Program-made: the position numbers and the translations under genes | Notes under the pieces: model-generated | The model's database searches: none | What the model saw: the letters and a program-made list of their open reading frames with translations, nothing else | Told to the model about the DNA's origin: nothing | Part shown: positions 61,743 to 64,000 of the stretch, piece by piece | How positions within the stretch are numbered: the stretch's first letter is position 1 | Layout: each line of letters opens with the position of its first letter | DNA from: Luscinia megarhynchos | Taxonomy: Eukaryota; Chordata; Aves; Passeriformes; Turdidae | Direction: 5' to 3' | Length of the DNA stretch: 64,000 nt | Assembly (NCBI GenBank): GCA_034336665.1 | Contig: JAPFBE010000002.1 | Coordinates: forward strand, 33,459,406-33,523,405

Positions 61743-64000
61743 ATTGCATAAATCCGCACTCATTTGAAATGGGAAAGTCTATGAACTTAGTCATTTTATT
61801 TACATTTATTCTAAAAGACAGAATGAACCCTATAAAACATGACAGGAGAGATGTTATATGGCATATAAATGTTAAGTTACATAAAATAGTAAACATATTT
61901 TTTGTAAGCATAAGCAGCCTTAGTTTTCAGACAGTGGTCTAAAAGTTTAAAAGTCATCCAGGTGCCACCCACTGTGCAGGATGAGGAGCAACAAAGTAAT
62001 TCCTCTGTTACAATTTTGCTTTAACCTGAGAAGCTGTGGAGCTGAGACAGAAGCCTTACACAGGACTTTGGAGAAGGCCAGCTGACACTACCTCACATCC
62101 AGCTCAATATCAGGCTGGATGCAGGAGAGTGAGCTACTGCAGCTGTCAGGATGATGTGGAAGAGCAGAAGTCACAAGATCCAACCCAGAGAAAACTGTGA
62201 GGATTCAGTAGAACATTTAAGCATTTGTTGCTCAAACATCTCTAAGGAAAGTCACATCCAGAGTCCTTCAATCTCAGTTGAGGAATTACCAAGTAAACTT
62301 ATATTGATAAACACCAAGAAAAGCAAGGTTTAGTTGGAAAGTCTCCATTCGCTGGTTCTCCAGGCCAAGAAAAATTTTTCAAAGTCATCTCTCAGCTGTA
62401 GTGTTAAACATCTCCTAATACATACCTGGCCTATTAATAAAGCAGCTTTTCCTACAGTTCTGCATACTATAAGCTTTCCTAAATTGGCACGATCCCCTGG
62501 CAGTATCAGGACACAGATGTAAATGTTAGCTTAGAGGTGTGCAGGTATATATGCATAGAAACTAGATTAAATGTATAATTCTCTTACTAACTTACACTTT
62601 ATCTGAAACATTCCTACAATATTATAGGCAACCTTTGAAATTATGCCTGACCATAGGTTTTGGGCCAACTTTTCCAGCAGTCCATTGTATATGAGCCATT
62701 TTGTCATCTTTAATGATTCCTGAATTGTTAAGACATGGAGAAAATTCACAGATTTCTGTTACTGCATTTGTTAGACATTTCATACAAGATATGCCTATAC
62801 ATTTTCTGTATATTTTATTTCCACTAATTGCTATGCACGGTGTGATGCTCTGAATCTTATAGTTTGTTTATGCTCCTATTAGAGAGACTGAAATATCTTA
62901 AATAGGAGAACAACAAATATTGAATGGCAAGTATCAGACAATGCAATTCTGTTCTTCAACATCAAATCTAATGGATGAAAAATTATTTGTGCTATTAACC
63001 TTGAAAAATTCTGGACTTAGCAAGGCAAAAACCCTGCATGCTGCCTGCAACATCTTTTCAAAGATTTTTTTAAAAATATTGAAAAACTCTCATGTCAAAT
63101 ATAATGTTTTTTGCTGTAAAGCTTATACAAATCAGAGCCACAGACTGAGGGTTTCTAAATAAGTGGAAGCACTTATGTGACTATTCAGATCTAGTAAACT
63201 CATTTCATTTTAATCACAATTAATTCCTTACAACTATTTTTGAAAACAATTTTTTCACATCAAAGAATAAGATGAATGAACTGCTTGACATGTCTATCCC
63301 TGTTCTTTGTTGCAAGCTTTGCAATCGCTTGGTCTTTACCTGTAATTATATCATTTAATTGGCGTTATAAAAAGAGGCAGTTTTGGTCTGTGTGTTCTCC
63401 CAATTGACTCTGCTTACCCCAAAGAGGAGAGAAGAGACAGGGATGAATTTCAGCCTCTGCACGTGCACAGAAAGATCCTCAAACAGGAAATCTCAAATAT
63501 CCAGTGGCAGGAAGGAGTAGGATATGCACAAGACTGAGGCATGCATTTGTCCAAGATTCTCCTTTGCCACTAGGTCAAAAAACAGTTTGGCAAATTCACT
63601 TGCTTGAAAGGAGATCATCACTTTACCTGGTTTAGATAAATAACACAGATTGTATAATATAATCTCACAATATAGGGAAAGAAAAAGAGCCAGGATATCG
63701 AAAAAATAAAAAACATTCTCAGCAGATGAAAATTTTGTGATTGTTGTGCTGATGGGGGAATTTGCCTTAACAGTCCTAGCCAGTGTGTGCTTGCCACTGT
63801 GACATTTGAAGTTGCTGTTCTGCCAGCTTCTTAACCTCTCAGAGATGACTGAATCTCGATGCTGATGGAAACAAATCCAGTTTGTAAAATTCTGTTATAT
63901 CATTTGGGTTGAAAGATACTATATACATATGATCTTCTTAAATAAATGTACTGTAAAATATGGGATGGGTTCGATTTACATCTAGTTAGGAGGTTTCAAA
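61743..64000. other. AT-rich non-coding stretch
   Basis: Nothing recognised apart from a moderately GC-richer piece at about 63360-63560, which has a purine-rich run (GAGGAGAGAAGAGACAGGG). No CR1 tail, LTR, RNA gene or exon is seen. Confidence 0.45.

Noticed and set aside
63960..63990. tRNA B-box-like GGGTTCGATTT
   Set aside because: There is no matching A-box, no cloverleaf stems upstream, and the B-box lacks its usual CC end.
1..64000. CRISPR array, bacterial operon or phage-like system
   Set aside because: There are no regularly spaced direct repeats with unique spacers, no ribosome-binding-site/ORF series and no prokaryotic gene families. The CR1 and LTR content marks the DNA as avian.

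Overview
The window is vertebrate nuclear DNA, most likely from a bird and probably a neoavian or passerine one. It is AT-rich, has no long open frames, and is dotted with CR1 LINE tails and with LTRs of the kinds common in bird genomes. I find no protein-coding exon I can defend, no intact RNA gene, no CRISPR array and no bacterial or viral gene cluster. The longest open frames (up to 228 codons) fall in simple or tandem repeats or in plain AT-rich sequence. The window therefore reads as gene desert or the inside of a very large intron.

Layout. 1-7.0 kb: unique AT-rich DNA with one short CR1 scrap near 2.8 kb. 7.07-7.94 kb: three degenerate tandem copies of a purine-rich unit of about 330-400 bp, not a repeat I recognise. 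10.3-11.5 kb: two old CR1 copies on the minus strand. 15.3-16.9 kb: a solo ERVL-type LTR (minus) with a near-perfect target duplication, then an unexplained GC-richer block, then a second LTR (plus) carrying seven TCTCTTG heptamers. 22.9-24.5 kb: a CR1 tail, a 50-bp tandem duplication and a (TTCC)n tract of about 174 bp. 25.5-25.9 kb: a segment with a diverged 29-bp direct duplication, which may be a conserved non-coding element. 27.2-28.4 kb: an LTR-like block and a CR1 copy. 37.7-40.4 kb: a CR1 scrap, then an ERVL-type LTR split by a younger CR1 with a 6-bp target duplication. 46.2-47.3 kb: a CR1 split by an LTR, with part of the CR1 missing. 47.6 kb: a possible broken U6 snRNA pseudogene. 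51.9-53.15 kb: two LTRs in opposite orientation, close together. 61.65 kb: a CR1 tail.

No genes are seen working together here. What the window does record is transposition history: two nested insertions give relative ages, and several LTRs keep TATA-like and poly(A) signals. LTR and CR1 assignments rest on remembered consensus features of bird repeats, not on a database search. Boundaries described as approximate may be off by tens of bases. The observations most worth checking are the tandem array at 7.07-7.94 kb, the two nested insertions, the duplicated 29-mer at 25.7 kb and the long TTCC tract.
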